Shown: positions 45,004-58,680 of the stretch, in pieces
Position numbering within the stretch: the first letter of the stretch is position 1
Layout: the number at the start of each line of letters is the position of its first letter
Source: Citrus sinensis
Lineage: Eukaryota > Streptophyta > Magnoliopsida > Sapindales > Rutaceae
Length of the DNA stretch: 64,000 nt
Direction: 5' to 3'
Assembly (NCBI RefSeq): GCF_022201045.2
Contig: NC_068562.1
Span: 17,669,001-17,733,000 of the forward strand
Notes under the pieces: generated by a model
Seen by the model: only the letters and a program-made list of their open reading frames with translations
What the model was told of the DNA's origin: nothing
Database searches by the model: none
Program-made: the position numbers and the translations under genes

Positions 45004-46750
45004 GTCAGTAGAATTGCAGTTTTCCATTTATTACTTCATTTAATCTGTTAAATATTGATGGGTATGGATTGAATTCATCTTCTATTACTTTGTTTAACTC
45101 TGCCATAATTTAGCAAAACAAGAAAAAGAAACTATGTTATTGGGTTATAATTTTGCTGAATTTAGATAGCTAAGGATAAAATGCAACGTGGGTTTGTTTC
45201 TCTTTTCTTTTGAAGTTGTTTTTGGTGATTATTTTGATAATTTACGGCTTCTTTTAATGAAATTTAACATGGGTTTGGTGTCTTGCCGTCTGTGGGTGTA
45301 TATAACTTGTATATTTTCTATTAGTTTCTCATTAACTTGACGAGCTTCTTGATGATATATGCCTGTATTAGTGTTCTCCTCATTCACAGTTTCAATCCGA
45401 GAGTTCTCATTGAATTGTATGGGTTTTTTTTTTTTTCTTAAAAGAAAATTAATATTAAATGATATATGAAAATGGGTACCTTGAATATTGTGAATGTGTA
45501 GCTAAGAGAATCTTAAACCCCAACGGCTTAGTGTCTCACACTAATCATTATACTCTTTTCTGCCGTTTTGAGCCATTTCGTGTTCAATATTGCTATCTTG
45601 TTACATTATGAAGCTTTCTACTTGCACTATTATAGAGCATTTTTGCCTGTGAATCATCATCTTTTTATGGTTGGTTTCATCTTTCAATCCCTCCTTATTT
45701 TGTAAAAAGTACCAATCCATTGTTCCTCAAATTCCTTGTCAAAGCATTTCACTTTCTGCTTTTAGTCTACATATTTTTATTTTTATTTCTTTGGTGCACA
45801 ATAGAATAAGTTGCTTCTGTTAGGTCTAGCGATTTGTTTTCTTACTTTTGACAAATTGTGGTTAAAATATTTTCCGTATTGTTTCTTAAGGAGCTTGTGG
45901 AAACCCTGTTTTCCAATTTGTCATTCTCACACCCGTTGTGCTTGAATTTCAATCATTTTTGTGAAATTAAATTTTTTGATACAATTGATACATCGAAATT
46001 GCATTCTTAAAAATGTACATACAATTTATCATTATATTGGGCCAGAACTGGTATTGCAATAAAATAGATGCCATAAAATTAATGTGAGGCATATAATGGA
46101 GTCTTAAACTTGAACCATACTTCAGAAAAATGACTCCAATTTTCTGCGAACCAATATTGTTGTGGTTGTTTCAGAGTGATTAATTGGTTGCAGAGTGTGC
46201 GTTTATTGCTTTTGCAGCGATTGGCCCAATGGACTTCTGGTGATCATAGTGCGTCTTACTTTGTTTCCTGAGAGGACGTTCGTTACCAAGTAAAAAATTG
46301 CGTACTATTGTTGAATGGAAAATCTTCTATCTTAGTTGAGGATAATTGGTCTGACATGGATTGATGGAATAGCTGTCATGTTGCAACCTAAAAACATGGA
46401 AATGTATTATTCAGCCAGAAATTTCTTTCCGAAGAAGTGAAGGCTTGTAAAGTTCTCAGATATTAGTCCACTTATATGATCAATTTTAATAAATTCTGCA
46501 AACAAAAGGCTTTTAGTTATCCTGTATTGGTTAGCCATCAATATGGAAACTTAAATCTTCGTTGTCTTGTGTCATGTATAAAATTCTTGTAACAAGGTAA
46601 TAACATTTCTTTATTTCTCTTTGATGTTTTGAACTTTCAGCTTCAATGACTATTCATTCCACAATTATTTTTTTGTTATGTTGTTTCCTCTTCTCTTTGT
46701 TTCTTCAAAAAATAACTGCAAACATTTGGCGATTGCTATGCAGAATTGGA

Positions 46751-48811
46751 ATGACAGATAGGATTGGTCATGACACTTTAACATTAGCTGATGGCTCTAT
46801 AGGAAAGCTTCCTGATCATCTCCTGATAGAAATTTTCATCCGAGTGCCTGTTTCAGAGTGGGCTGAAACCTCTTGTGTGAAAAAGCAATGGGCCAATATG
46901 TTTCGAGGAGAATGCTTGTGGCAAGCTGCTCTTGCCAGGACTTTTCCCCGAGCTGCCCAAGCTAAAAGGTGGCCTGGTCCTATACCTAGAGGGTTAAGCA
47001 GAAGGTACAATCTAATGACTTCTTCCTTCTGCCCTTTTGTTCCTTTTGATCTTCCCCCTCCCCCCAAAAATCAACACCCCCAGCTTCTTAATCAGAGAAA
47101 TTTGTTCCATCATTCAAGAATGTGCACTCTGGGTACTTGTTACTACATATGAAATGAATTCTTCATAATTAAACAAAGGGATAAGAACATACAGGTTCCG
47201 GGCAGTTTATACTATATTTATGTGGACATATGACACAAACTGGGATTTCAATATATGTATTTCAGAATTTGTCTTCTCTTTTTTAATTTTCCATTTTGAT
47301 TTTAGTGCCGTTCTAAGTCCTACATACTATTTTCAGGAGATACATAGCTTTACAAGTTAGTAAACAGATATTTTCCCTGGATGGTGAGATGGACGAGATT
47401 GTAGGCCATGCTTATTTGTTTCTGAAAGAGCAGCTTGAACTCTCAACCATGCCGCCTCCTTCAGGAGTGCTCCATGGGACAATTATTGGTATGTTCTCCA
47501 CTTTCTTTTTCCTCTTTCTCTTGTTTACAATCATTGGTATGTATGATACCTTTTGCTTCTGTGTCATTATATTTGTGATTGAGGAATCTTTTGTTCTGAA
47601 GAGTTTTCAAAGCTTAAGCATTCTCAGTAATGATATTCCTTTGGGTATTGGCAGATCAATTTATTGCTTGTGGCAAATCAAGAGACACAGCACATGAGCT
47701 TGCTTCACAAATCTGGTTGGCTGTTATTGACAATTTGGAGGAAAATGAGCAAACATTTCTCCTTCTTAAACGTCTTGCACTAGAAGGCGATGTAAGCTGC
47801 CATTTTGAAACCCTCTTTATTAGTTACCTGTTTCTTAAGACTTACTGAAACTATATGGAAACTAACTGATAGTCATTTAAACATCCGTAATGCATGCAAT
47901 CGTAAGTTTAATGCTGAATCTGGAAAGCCACAGAAATGACAAAAGAAAGGCCCTTTGCTATGCTTTACTGAAGAAAGGACCTAAGATAGAGCGACTTTGC
48001 TTAGGTTTCTTCCTCTTTGATGACAACTACCTGCAACTTCATATAACAAAAACCATGGGAGAAATTTATTCGACTTTCTTCAAGGTTTGACTTACTTACC
48101 TGTGGACTTCTCTGGTTTAGAAAATAGGACCTAACAAAAACCATAGGGCCTAAGAAAGGCCCTTTGTTATGCTTGACTGAAGAAAGGACCTAAGATAGAG
48201 CGATTTTACTTAGGTTTCTTCCCCTTTGATCACAACTACCTGCAACTTCATATAACAAAAACCATTGGAGAAATTTATTTCTCCAAGGTTTTTATTTCTT
48301 ACCTGTGGTCTTCTCTGGTTTATAAAATTGGCAACACCTTCTTTTGCATTCAAAAATTTTCACTAACTTCTCTAAAAATTTTTTAAGGACCTCTCATGAA
48401 GTTACAGACAAGGCAGAACTTTTCCTTCTTTCAAAACCATGATATCAGCCTGTAATTAAAACCAAAAATCTGGGAAGGCAATTCAAACTCTACTTCTTGT
48501 TTATTTTATCTAGAGATTAGACAAGCAATGAACTTTTCATAATTGAAAACATATGTGATTTCCAGTAATGCCTGCTTCCTAGAGCATATACAAAAGAAAA
48601 AACAGATTTCATACTTATTCCAATGCTTCTATGTTATATACAGGTCTTTCTTCCATATCCATACTCAAGATCAATTCAAGTACAATGGAGAGTGTTTGAG
48701 AAGCTTTTCACAGATTTTCGTGACTGCTTCAATCAAGTGGATTACTATGATGTATTGGCATGCGCAAAGAACAAGTTTCAGCCAATACCATCTTTATGGT
48801 TAGGTTACTAG
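46751..48811 (+). CDS. F-box protein (FBP7-like)
   Basis: A probable substrate receptor of an SCF ubiquitin ligase. Four coding exons, 46751-47004, 47337-47488, 47655-47791 and 48644-48811, all with GT-AG introns, give 236 residues. The start ATG (MTDRIGHD) lies just behind an acceptor-like TATGCAG; an upstream in-frame Met at 46646 would add a hydrophobic leader and is read as intron. Residues about 18-58 are an F-box (IGKLPDHLLIEIFIRVPVSE, KKQWANMFRGECLWQAAL). The remainder (WPGPIPRGLSRR, then FALEGDVFLPYPYSRSIQV-like end and FTDFRDCFNQVDYYDVL) has no Kelch, LRR or WD repeats and looks like the small plant family that includes Arabidopsis FBP7. That name is from memory of the family and not verified. 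The third intron contains a tandem duplication at 47945-48327. Confidence 0.88.
47945..48327. repeat. Two-copy tandem repeat (about 205-bp period) in an F-box gene intron
   Basis: 47945-48124 and 48154-48327 share long stretches (GAAAGGCCCTTTG, AGAAAGGACCTAAGATAGAG, ACTACCTGCAACTTCATATA). They differ at scattered bases, so the duplication is recent but not brand new. Confidence 0.85.
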
Positions 48812-50569
48812 TCTGCATTAAATTGTGCACATACAACAACACAAGCATTTGTATATATGATTATAGGTCTTCCACAGACTGCAGCTCTGCAACATGGCAG
48901 TAGCATAATGGAGTGGAGAACTTTTCTCCCTCCCTTGAGAAAAAGAAACTGTATATGTCCGCTATTAATCAATGAATGATTGGGGAAGTTCCCCAAAAAG
49001 TTGTGGCTGTGCTCATAAGCTCCCACAACTAATACCCATGTAGCCTTTTCCTCATCTTTGTAGAATAAAAATACCTTTCCTGTTTGAACTTTTGGAGGTT
49101 TGTAGAAACTGTAAAAATGCATCAGTTTTGCTGAATCTTTTTTTGACACCAGAGGAGAGCACTAAAGCTGAATTCTAATAAGCAATACTGCGGACTAATT
49201 TGATTTTGATACAGGGGAGTTGAGTTCTTGCAGTTTATGCTGTCTCTGGTAGGTAAATGCTGTTCCTAACGAGCCAAATAGTTGATTGGATCAATGTCTG
49301 TGTCTAGTATAAATTTATGTAAATTGCTTCATACTTTTTCAAGTTTAACTATGTACTGATTTTTTGTTGATTTACACTTCACATTGTTAGAATTAGAGTT
49401 TATTACAGGGTATTTGTAATTTGTAAAGGGTAAGCTTTGTACTTATATATGATTTATTTACCTTTATGAATAATAAATAATAATATTACACAAGGATATT
49501 TTCCTGCTAAAAAAAGAATCATTTGATAAGGGTGAGTTGAGAAAAATGATTATGTTGTTAAAAGGTTACTAAAAATTAAAAAGAAATTCTACTCGTGAAC
49601 ATAATGAATTCTACAATAATATCTTCTCTCTTCTCAAAAATCTTCTATTACAAACTTGAATTTTGGTGACTTTTTCAAAAGTGAATTTGAAAGTATGTTA
49701 CCAAGCACTTCACTTAAGTCTATAATTATCATCAAAATTAGTCCAAATTTTGGTTCTAAATTCACATGGTTACTAATTCTTATTATCATGTGAGTTTAGG
49801 TAGGATTAAATATTTTATTTTTATCCAAATGTCCTACTAATATCTAAATTTTATTAAATAATTTATTTTAACTTGAATTTGATCTAAGATTAAATATTAG
49901 AATTTTAATTCAATAATCTATTTAAACTAGTTTTAATATTAAATAAAAAAATATAACAATTATTTGTCTACAGTAATATTGAATTTAACAATTAAAAATG
50001 CAATTTAAAAATAATTATACTATTTAAATAATTATTTTGGCTTCATTAAAGTAATACAATGAGGGTTAGTTTATTTAAGAATGTTCTAAGGGGATATTAT
50101 TATTTTACCACATAACATTTTTTTACATATCATTTTATTAACAAAATTTTATGAAATTTATTTTTTTTCCACTTAATGTTCCAGTTTTTATCATCAAATT
50201 ATTAACTCCATTGATAAATTGTTGATACCATAGGAATCTTTTAAAAATTTTAATATATTCAGTATTTTAGAAATTTCATAAGATATAATATTTACAAATT
50301 TATCAATTAATTTTTTAGATATATAAAATAATCAATTGATAAAGTATTATTTATTCGTAGATAATTAGTTTTGTATTTTTTTAAATTTAGAGCGTTAAGT
50401 TGCACTTGCATAGTTTATGAGTAAAAGAGATCTTTACTATAATTTTTATTAAAAGTTCTATTAACTTTAAGAATATGATAGTAAAAAAATAAAAATAAAA
50501 ATATTAAACAAAAAGTAATTGTAAACAAATTTAATAATAAATAATTTGTCATAAAATATTATTAAGGTC
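48812..50569. other. 3' flank of the F-box gene and AT-rich spacer
   Basis: 48812 to about 49500 should include the 3' UTR (AATAAATAATAAT near 49470 is a possible polyadenylation region). 49500-50560 is AT-rich with no feature. Confidence 0.4.
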
Positions 50570-50695
50570 TCCCTCGTCTCTCACTTCATCGCTTCTCTTT
50601 TCCCGTTCTCAATTTCCCCTCTGCAGCTGGCTGACCAGCCTAACCGGCCAACGTAACGCCGGCCCCCGCCTGTACCACGAGCTGTTTGCCACCAG
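50570..50695 (+). other. Probable 5' UTR exon of the GPN3 gene
   Basis: A CT-rich leader followed by GC-rich sequence (GGCCAACGTAACGCCGGCCC) ends in ACCAG before a GTATGC donor at 50696. The next acceptor is TACTGCAG, ending at 51253, 17 bp before the start codon. The GC content contrasts sharply with the flanks, as at many housekeeping promoters. Confidence 0.55.
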
Positions 50696-51270
50696 GTATG
50701 CTGATAAACCCCGACCCACGTGCTGTTGTTTATGAGCAGTGTTTTATTTTATTTTATTATATTTTGGATAAGAAAAGTACCCCTTTATTCGAGTTCTCTT
50801 GATAAGACTTTTTCTGACGTTAAAGCAAATTCATTCGATGTATGTTAGGGATCGAGGTGTTGTGTTGTTATGGCTTTCGATCCATAGCTGCTGCATGTGA
50901 AATGGTATCACTAACTGTCAAGTAAAAGTGGGTGTTTACCAAACACTTAAATTAAGTAGAAGTATGGAATTATAAACATACCCTCCATTTGGTTCGATGG
51001 AAATCACTTGTTCTTTTGTTTTCTGATATTTTCTTTTTGGGTGTTTATTTTGGGTGAATTATGTAGAGGTGCAGTGTTGTTTTGTTATAAAACCATCAAA
51101 AAATTATAATCCTATTTCATGTATCCAAAGGTGGATGGGATCATTTTGCTGTGTATAAATCATTGATATCGATTATTCTGGCTCTCCAATGTTTGTCTCA
51201 TGCTTGCTATTTCATTTTTTTCAGTTCCCTCTCACCATTTTGAATTACTGCAGCAACTTGAGAAGCAGTA

Positions 51271-54200
51271 ATGGGCTACGCACAGCTCGTTATAGGCCCC
51301 GCGGGCTCTGGAAAGGTGAGTTTCTTTATGTAACTGTCCTTAAGCCGTATATTGTGTTTTCTGGAGAATGGTTCCATATTTGGATCTTCTATGCAAAGGT
51401 TACATGTCATGGTTGTATGCTTTAGTGATTAAATGCGTTTTTTTCCCCCCTCCCAATCAGTCAACTTACTGCTCTAGTTTGTACCGACACTGTGAAACTG
51501 TTCGGCGGACAATGCATATTGTGAACCTGGATCCTGCTGCAGAAAATTTTGACTATCCTGTGGCCATGGGTAAGTTTGTCCACCTATTATTGCTTGATTT
51601 CTTGGTAATTTTGACAAAATAATCTATTTCTATAGTTTCAGGGCATTAATCTTTCTCTTTTCTTTTGCAGATATTAGGGAACTTATTTCTCTCGAAGACG
51701 TTATGGAGGAACTTGGATTGGGTCCCAATGGTGGTCTAATCTATTGCATGGAGTATCCTTTCTGTTTGTGTTATTCCCCACAGTGAAATCAATCTCCTCC
51801 CTTTCTTAGTTGCTATTGCTACATGTTTGTTCTTGCAATTATTATTTATGATTAATGGCTTAAAAAGATTGGATTTTTGTGACTTATCTGTTTTACTAAT
51901 CCTTGTTAGTTGCTTTTGATTCAATGCATGTGATCATCCCTTGAAGCCTGAAGAGAGGGATAAATTTTACTTAAATATTTGGACAATGTTTATTCTATAT
52001 TTTTTTTTTCATGGATATGAATGACCTTAATCCCCTTATTAGACATTTAGAAGATAATCTGGATGATTGGCTGGCAGAGGAGTTGGATAACTACTTGGAT
52101 GATGACTATCTTGTTTTTGATTGCCCAGGTATAGATTATGTCTGCACATGGGCATCTATGTTAATTCCATATATGTACTGTACTGTTGAAATTAATTGAT
52201 CGAAGAGAGGAATAAAAGGAGAGTAGGTTGTTATTATGTGAATGTGATTACATAAGACAGGGGCTTCTACAAGTTAGGCTCTTCACTAGCTGAAATTGTG
52301 ATCATACTCAAAACTGTCCCTTAAAAAGTAAAGATGGCAAATGAAATTTACATTAATCTCTTGCTGATTTGCTTGATGCATGTAGTTTATTGAGAATTCC
52401 CTCTACTGCCCATGTGCCTTAGCTTCTGACTTAATTTTCCATAAAGTATTTGTTTCTTCTTTCAAGAATATTAAGTTAGGTAGGACTTGGAACAATATTG
52501 ACTCATGCTTCCCCTTTTCACTTCAGTTGCAATATTCTTCTGGCTTCTTTCAGCTTAATTTTAGGAGTTCATCCAAGTTTTCTGCTAGAAAATCTATTTT
52601 TAACCTCACCCAATCGTAAAACTTTTACAGGCCAGATTGAACTTTTTACGCATGTGCCAGTTCTTCGGAACTTTGTGGACCATTTGAAGAGTAGAAATTT
52701 TAATGTCTGCGCTGTGTACTTGCTCGATTCACAGGTTTGTATAAGATTTAGAACACTCCCACCTTGTATTGTATGCTTCTGTTGTACGCTCACTGTTGTG
52801 CAGCGTGCTTATAGTTTCCTGTTTCATATGAATTAGTTCATCACAGATGTCACCAAGTTTATAAGTGGGTGCATGGCATCTCTTTCTGCAATGGTCCAGC
52901 TCGAATTACCCCATGTTAATATCCTCTCTAAAATGGACCTTGTGACAAACAAAAAGGAAATTGAAGAGTAAACTCCTCAATCTTTGCTGATTTCTCAATC
53001 TTGTATAGTCCTGTTTTAACATATCTTTTCTGCTCTCTGGTGTATGTGTTTTAACCTAATGTTTGTATCCTTTCTGCTCTTAGCTACTTGAATCCAGAAT
53101 CACAATTTCTATTGTCAGAGTTGAATCAACACATGGCTCCTCAGTTTGCAAAGCTAAATAAGTCTCTGATTGAGCTGGTACGTAACTAAGCAATGGAAAG
53201 TCTAATATCTAATTTATGTTTTATCTATGAAGATAAATTTCCATGAATTCATGTCAACAGCAGAGAAACTTCAGTACTTTCATTGACTTTTCATATCTTT
53301 TGTGTGGTCATGCCTACAATATCTTGTAAACCCATTGGTGCTTTTTTTCTTTTGTTGGGGGGGGTTCAAATAGTTAGTTGACTTATGGCTGTCCCTACCT
53401 TTTTTCTTTTTGAATGCTGATTTGAATTGTGGCTTTATGTAATTACTAAGCCTATGTTGTTTGATGATACCCTACCAGTGATGCTTGAATTGAATTTCCA
53501 TTTGGATAAGTTATGGCACTGAACATTTTCTCCGGCATATCGAGTTTTTGATTGTTATTGTCATTGGGTTAATTTGATCTTCAGTCATTTGAATATTTCA
53601 TCTTTTTCCTTTCTGTCCAATTAGTGGGCAGGCTATATAACCATACACTACGCAATACAGTTTCCCTATTGGTTGTGTAAGTGTATTTTGTTCTAATATC
53701 TGCTTAAATGAAATGTTCAGTATCTATTAAGTTGTGATTTTGAGCTTCCACTAATTTTATAATGACATGTCTATTTTTTTTCCTAAATAAATCCGTACAT
53801 CTCTCAGAATTGACGAGTATCACTTGGATTTCTTTTAATTATCATATTGTTTTTGTTGCATTAGGTGGACGAGTATAGCATGGTCAGTTTTATGCCTCTT
53901 GACTTGAGGAAGGAGAGCAGGTATTTTCTCTATCTTTCAAGCATGGTTTGGTGTTTGTCTCTCTAGATTTTCTGGAGCTGTGCAAAACATGAGACTTTAT
54001 TCCTGAATTTCCAATCCAGCTTAACTGAGCCGAAATCGGGGCATGAAATAGTAAATTTGTTTGAGCTTAAAAATTGAAATAGAAAAAATGAGAGAAGAAA
54101 ATAAGGGAAAAGATGTGAAGTAGGAAGGTTTTGGGATGATATGGTATACATAATTTTTCCTGTTCGCTTTTTCCACATATTCGTGGTTTTTACGTTGCAG

Positions 54201-54737
54201 CATCAATACAAAACTGCTCAACTCCATACTTCCTTCTGTTAGCTTTGTGCTTATATGTTTGATGATTAAAAAACGGTTAATAATTGATGATCAGATATGT
54301 GTGACAGAAGATTATTGTCCCAGATAATGAAGATGAGTTACAGCTAGGGTTCAAACATATCTTTCTAAGATGCTATTGTTATCACCAGGTGATGGTTTCG
54401 GCTATTTAAATGAACTTATTACCCAGGATGGCCAGAAAAAGAAAAACAATTTACGTAGTCTCTTCCGCGTTAATCTTTTCGAACCTGATTCAAATTTGCT
54501 GGTTTATAATTTGCTGTAAACTCAAAACTTGCAAGGTCATTCATTTCATTGAATTGGTCAAATTAAGAAACTAAATTGTTTTGTTCATTGGCATTTCATA
54601 TAATTGATGAGCAATGTTGACCTGTTGTCTGTTTCAGTATAAGGTATGTGTTGTCTCAAATTGACAACTGCATCCAGTGGGGAGAAGACGCGGATTTGAA
54701 AATTAAGGATTTTGATCCAGAAGATGACGATGAATAG
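51271..54737 (+). CDS. GPN3: GPN-loop GTPase 3 (GPN3)
   Basis: A small GTPase of the conserved GPN family. In yeast and animals GPN1 and GPN3 act together in assembly and nuclear import of RNA polymerase II; the plant role is inferred from that. Nine coding exons, 51271-51315, 51461-51569, 51671-51752, 52043-52128, 52631-52734, 52837-52967, 53084-53177, 53865-53920 and 54638-54737, give 268 residues with every junction in frame. The N-terminal P-loop GPAGSGKST is at residues 9-17. The signature GPN insert (ELGLGPNGG) is at 69-71, G3 DCPGQ begins at 105, and G4 SKMD is at 173-176. The acidic tail DFDPEDDDE is typical of GPN3. All nucleotide-binding residues are present. Assignment to GPN3 over GPN1/GPN2 rests on the [15 protein letters not shown] start, the length and the tail. 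Confidence 0.95.
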
Positions 54738-55850
54738 CCTCATTCGCGGCTCTAAAAAAGTTCTAAGTGTTTAAACGTCTATGCTCCCTTTGGATTAAAA
54801 CAATGACTCGTGTAGATATCTTATAGAAAAATGATGGGAAATTTTTATCAACACTTGGATGAACTTTTGACTACTAATATCTTCACTCATACATTTGGGT
54901 AACTTTAAGACTGAAATTATGATATAAAAGCAATGAAGCATGGAAATTAATTGTATTGAGACAAATTATCTACGAGCAGAGTGTGCTGTGAACTTGTGTT
55001 TGATACTGGCTTAATGTGATTGTGCTGAAGTCTTTTTGCTTGATTGTTGTAGCTCTACACTTTCTCTTCTTTTCTGGTGGGCTTTTTATTTTTATTTTAA
55101 TAATGGTATATAAAATGCAAATGAAGTCTAGTGATCTTAAATTTTGAAACTTAAATTTTTATCGGTTTATTTCCTTGTATTACAAATTAATAGGGAGTTT
55201 GAGCATTGAATGGAAGATTTAGTTTCGGTTATTCAAACTTTGCACTTCTGATTCCTTGCATGCAAATTGAGCTACAAATACATAGACAAATAGATTACGT
55301 GCATGTTTAATATAGTTTATCCAATAGTCATAAGTATTTATTTAATTCCATGAGTTCTTTTTAAAAATATTTTTTTATTGTTATTTTGTTGTTTTTTTGG
55401 CAAAATTTTTGAAAACTAAATAAGCTATTTTATCTCTACTAATAAAAGTTCATATTTTTAATTTTTGGGAATAGAGATTAAAATATATTTTTAAATGTTA
55501 AAATATTTAAAATAATTTTTATTTATTTGATAAAATTATTTTATTATTTTCATAACATAATTTTAAAAAAATTACTTATTAAAGTAATTTTATAAGTTTT
55601 AATAAAAACTATTATTGATAACTAAATAATTAAAATGTTTTGATAAAAATTTTATTAACAAAAATTCTATTTAAATAAGTTATATTTGAAAACTTGTAGC
55701 AAACGAAGTCTATATACAAGTAAGTGTCACGCGGATATTACAAAAATTTTAATGATTAACTGTTTGTTTAAATCACATCAAAATATTTAACAAGATTTAT
55801 AACTTGAACAAAAACGCCCCAGATCTAAAATGGATAGGATGTAGTTGCAT

Positions 55851-55887
<37 letters not shown>

Positions 55888-57337
55888 AAAAATGGTCATG
55901 TTGGATTTGTATTCATGAGGGGAGACATGACATTGTGGGCTCTTTGAACTTGTTTACTCAGTACTCATGCACATCATGTTCTAGGGCACAATGATGATTT
56001 CTACCACTATTTTCCATAAACAAATATGTTTTATATTTCTTATATTAAATATTTAGTAAATTAAGAAGATTTTTTGTTTAAATAAAAAAAACAGAAACTA
56101 CTAGAGAAATGCAATTTGTATATAAAATTATACAGTGACCATTAAAACAGCAAAAATAATTATATTTATGCACAAAATTACAAACAAAATTACACGCGAC
56201 TACTAAAGATAAGAAATATTTCATTTAAAAAAATAAACCCATTCACTTTATTAATTTTATTACAAAAAATTACACATGACCGCGAAAGATAAAAACATTT
56301 CAATGAAAAATAAACTCATTCGTTATATTAATTTTGCCTTTTACCTACATACGTCTTCATTTTATTTGTCACGTACAATTTTATGTGCAATTGGCATTAC
56401 TTAATCCAAGCGAAAATGACATGATCAAGATTTGATAATGTGCGCATACAGTATCATTGATGCATTCCAATTCACATAATGCTATCAATGGCCCAAACAA
56501 ATGAGACTGAATTTATAATTTGAGTTTTATTTAAGAAAGTTTACAGACTTTATGCTGCGCTTGGGGTGTACGGTAACTCCCCATCACACCTTTGTGGCTC
56601 GTTGACTAATAATAGGCTAATAGTGCCACTAACATTGAGGGCATCAATTTGAACCCTCGTGGGTTTTTTTTAAAAAAATTTAATAAAGAATATGAAATAA
56701 GAGTAGATTTTTCCCTAATGTTGTTAAAGCAATTAAATTTTCAAACAAATTTCGTAGATTTTTTAGATTTCAATAGATATATGTGTGTCTAGTATATCAA
56801 TCGACCTTCTATTGTAATATATTTGTGGATAGTAAACATTTAAAATAATAATTCGCATTGGCTTTTAAACGGATGACATGCTATGTGCTTAACTCACCTT
56901 GGATTGTGATCAATTATTTATTGAGTTGACTTTATGACACCCATCGAAATTTCTCATAAAATCTCTTTTTAATTGAAGTTACTTGAATAACCTAACACAA
57001 TTTAATTCATTTCTTGTTTTAAATGAAAATTCAATTAAATATTTAGATAAATTATTCTTTCAACAATTTTTTTACGCTCATCACATTTTAAAAACTTTAT
57101 TTTCGATTGAAAAAATATTTTTTCAAAGAAAATTATAAGAGTTTAGAGTTATGAAAATATAAATTATATAATAAGAGGAAAAATTTTGAGATAAATATAA
57201 AATTTTAAGATTTGTGTGCAATTTAAAAAAAAAACATGTTTGTTGGAGAAAAACTTATGTGGACCGTGTGTCTCATGTCAATCATGTTGATATGGTACAC
57301 TCATCAATAAAGATCTATCATTTTGTTAGGCATGAAC
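54738..57337. other. 3' flank of GPN3 and AT-rich spacer
   Basis: The first few hundred bases should be the GPN3 3' UTR. The rest is AT-rich with no gene seen. A run of 31 A occurs at about 55855-55885. Confidence 0.4.
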
Positions 57338-57880
57338 TTTTTTTTTTTTTTTTTATAAAAACCACCTTGAGGAGTTAGGTAAAATCTCTATCTGTAATAC
57401 AAATTAGTAATGAAGCAAATACTTAAGTATGAGAACATAAACCAAAACCTCCTAAAGTAAATATAAAATATACAAGAATAAAAAGAGAAGAATAAAATCA
57501 TCAAAAGGAGAAAGAAAGTCATCAATGTTAGCGTTTAACATGAGGAACAACCTGCACATCTAAATGAATAATACCAAATAAGCATGCAGGAAGATCCTAA
57601 GAAAATAAGAAACGCTGCCTAGCACGACAAGTGCAAGCCTAATTGGCCAGAAAATCAACAATAAAAATAACTTCGCGAAATCACATGCCTAACCAAAATA
57701 GAAGAGTAAGATGTCAAAACACACACCCGACGCAACGAATAAGAAAAATTCCAACGAACAGGGCCGCAAGAATGAATCCAAGAAACAATCGTGGCTGAGT
57801 CCAGCCCTACTTCAAGCACAAAGTAACAAAGATGAGCAATAAGCTCCAACTACCCTATTTTTATTTTTTTATAAAAATAA
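57338..57880 (-). mobile_element. 5'-truncated LINE remnant (RNase H end and poly(A))
   Basis: On the minus strand, 57875-57655 reads ELIAHLCYFVLEVGLDSATI, CGPVRWNFSYSLRRV and a frameshifted FIVDFLAN-like end. This matches the C-terminal RNase H-like domain at the end of plant LINE ORF2. It continues into non-coding sequence ending in a 17-base T run at 57338-57354, the poly(A) tail on the minus strand. CTACCCTATTTTT repeats occur near the right edge (57851 and 57896), but no sure target duplication was found. Confidence 0.6.
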
Positions 57881-58059
57881 AAAGAAATTATCAATCTACC
57901 CTATTTTTTCTTACCTTTTAACTAAATATAGGGGTAATTCAGATTTTTAAAAGTAAAGGAAATGATTTAAATACAGTCAATTCGAGAAAATAATTTGAAA
58001 TTTATCTTATTAATAAGGGTCATTCATGCTGTGACTAAAATCATGACATCAATACTGTA

Positions 58060-58680
58060 ATTAAATATTAATTATATAAATGAAATTTAAGAAATGTAGA
58101 TTTAATATAAAACTTATATATCACCATTAAATGTAAAACAAAACTTAAATTATGTAAATATAATATAAGATTTGTAATAGAAGGTAAAATAAGTAAATCA
58201 ATATAAGAGTGATGAATTAATATATCATTAATAAATAAAACAAAAACTTATGAATATAACATAAAGCTCATAAATGAACATTAAATGTAAAATAAAACAT
58301 AAATGATGTAAACGGAGCATAAGACTTATAAATGAAAGATAAAAATAAATTAATAGAGAAGTGGTAAAATGATGTATCATTGGTAAATAAAATAAAAACT
58401 TATCAGTATAACATAAAACTTGTAAATCAACATTAAGTGTAAAATAAATAATAAATTTATTAAATTAAACATAAAACTTATAAATGAAGGTAAAATAAGC
58501 AAAATTAAAATAAAAGTGGTGAAATAATGTATTATTGGTAAACAAAACATAAACTTACAGATATAACATAAAATTTGTAAATCAGCATTAAATGCAAAAT
58601 AACGTATAAGTTATGTAATGAAATTGAAGACTTGTAAATGAAATGTAAAACAAGTAAATATTACAAGAGTTATTAAAAAC
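58060..58680. repeat. AT-rich tandem repeat, period about 152 bp, about four copies
   Basis: Units begin near 58057, 58209 (GTGATGAATTAATATATCAT), 58361 (GTGGTAAAATGATGTATCAT) and 58516 (GTGGTGAAATAATGTATTAT). Each continues with AAACTTAT-type, ATAACATAAAACTTGTAAAT and AACATTAAATGTAAAATAA stretches. Copies differ at about 15-25% of positions by eye. Not coding. Confidence 0.75.

Noticed and set aside
46646..46750. Upstream in-frame Met giving the F-box protein a membrane-like leader
   Set aside because: This stretch ends in a good TATGCAG acceptor just before the family-typical MTDRIG start; it is best read as intron or leader.
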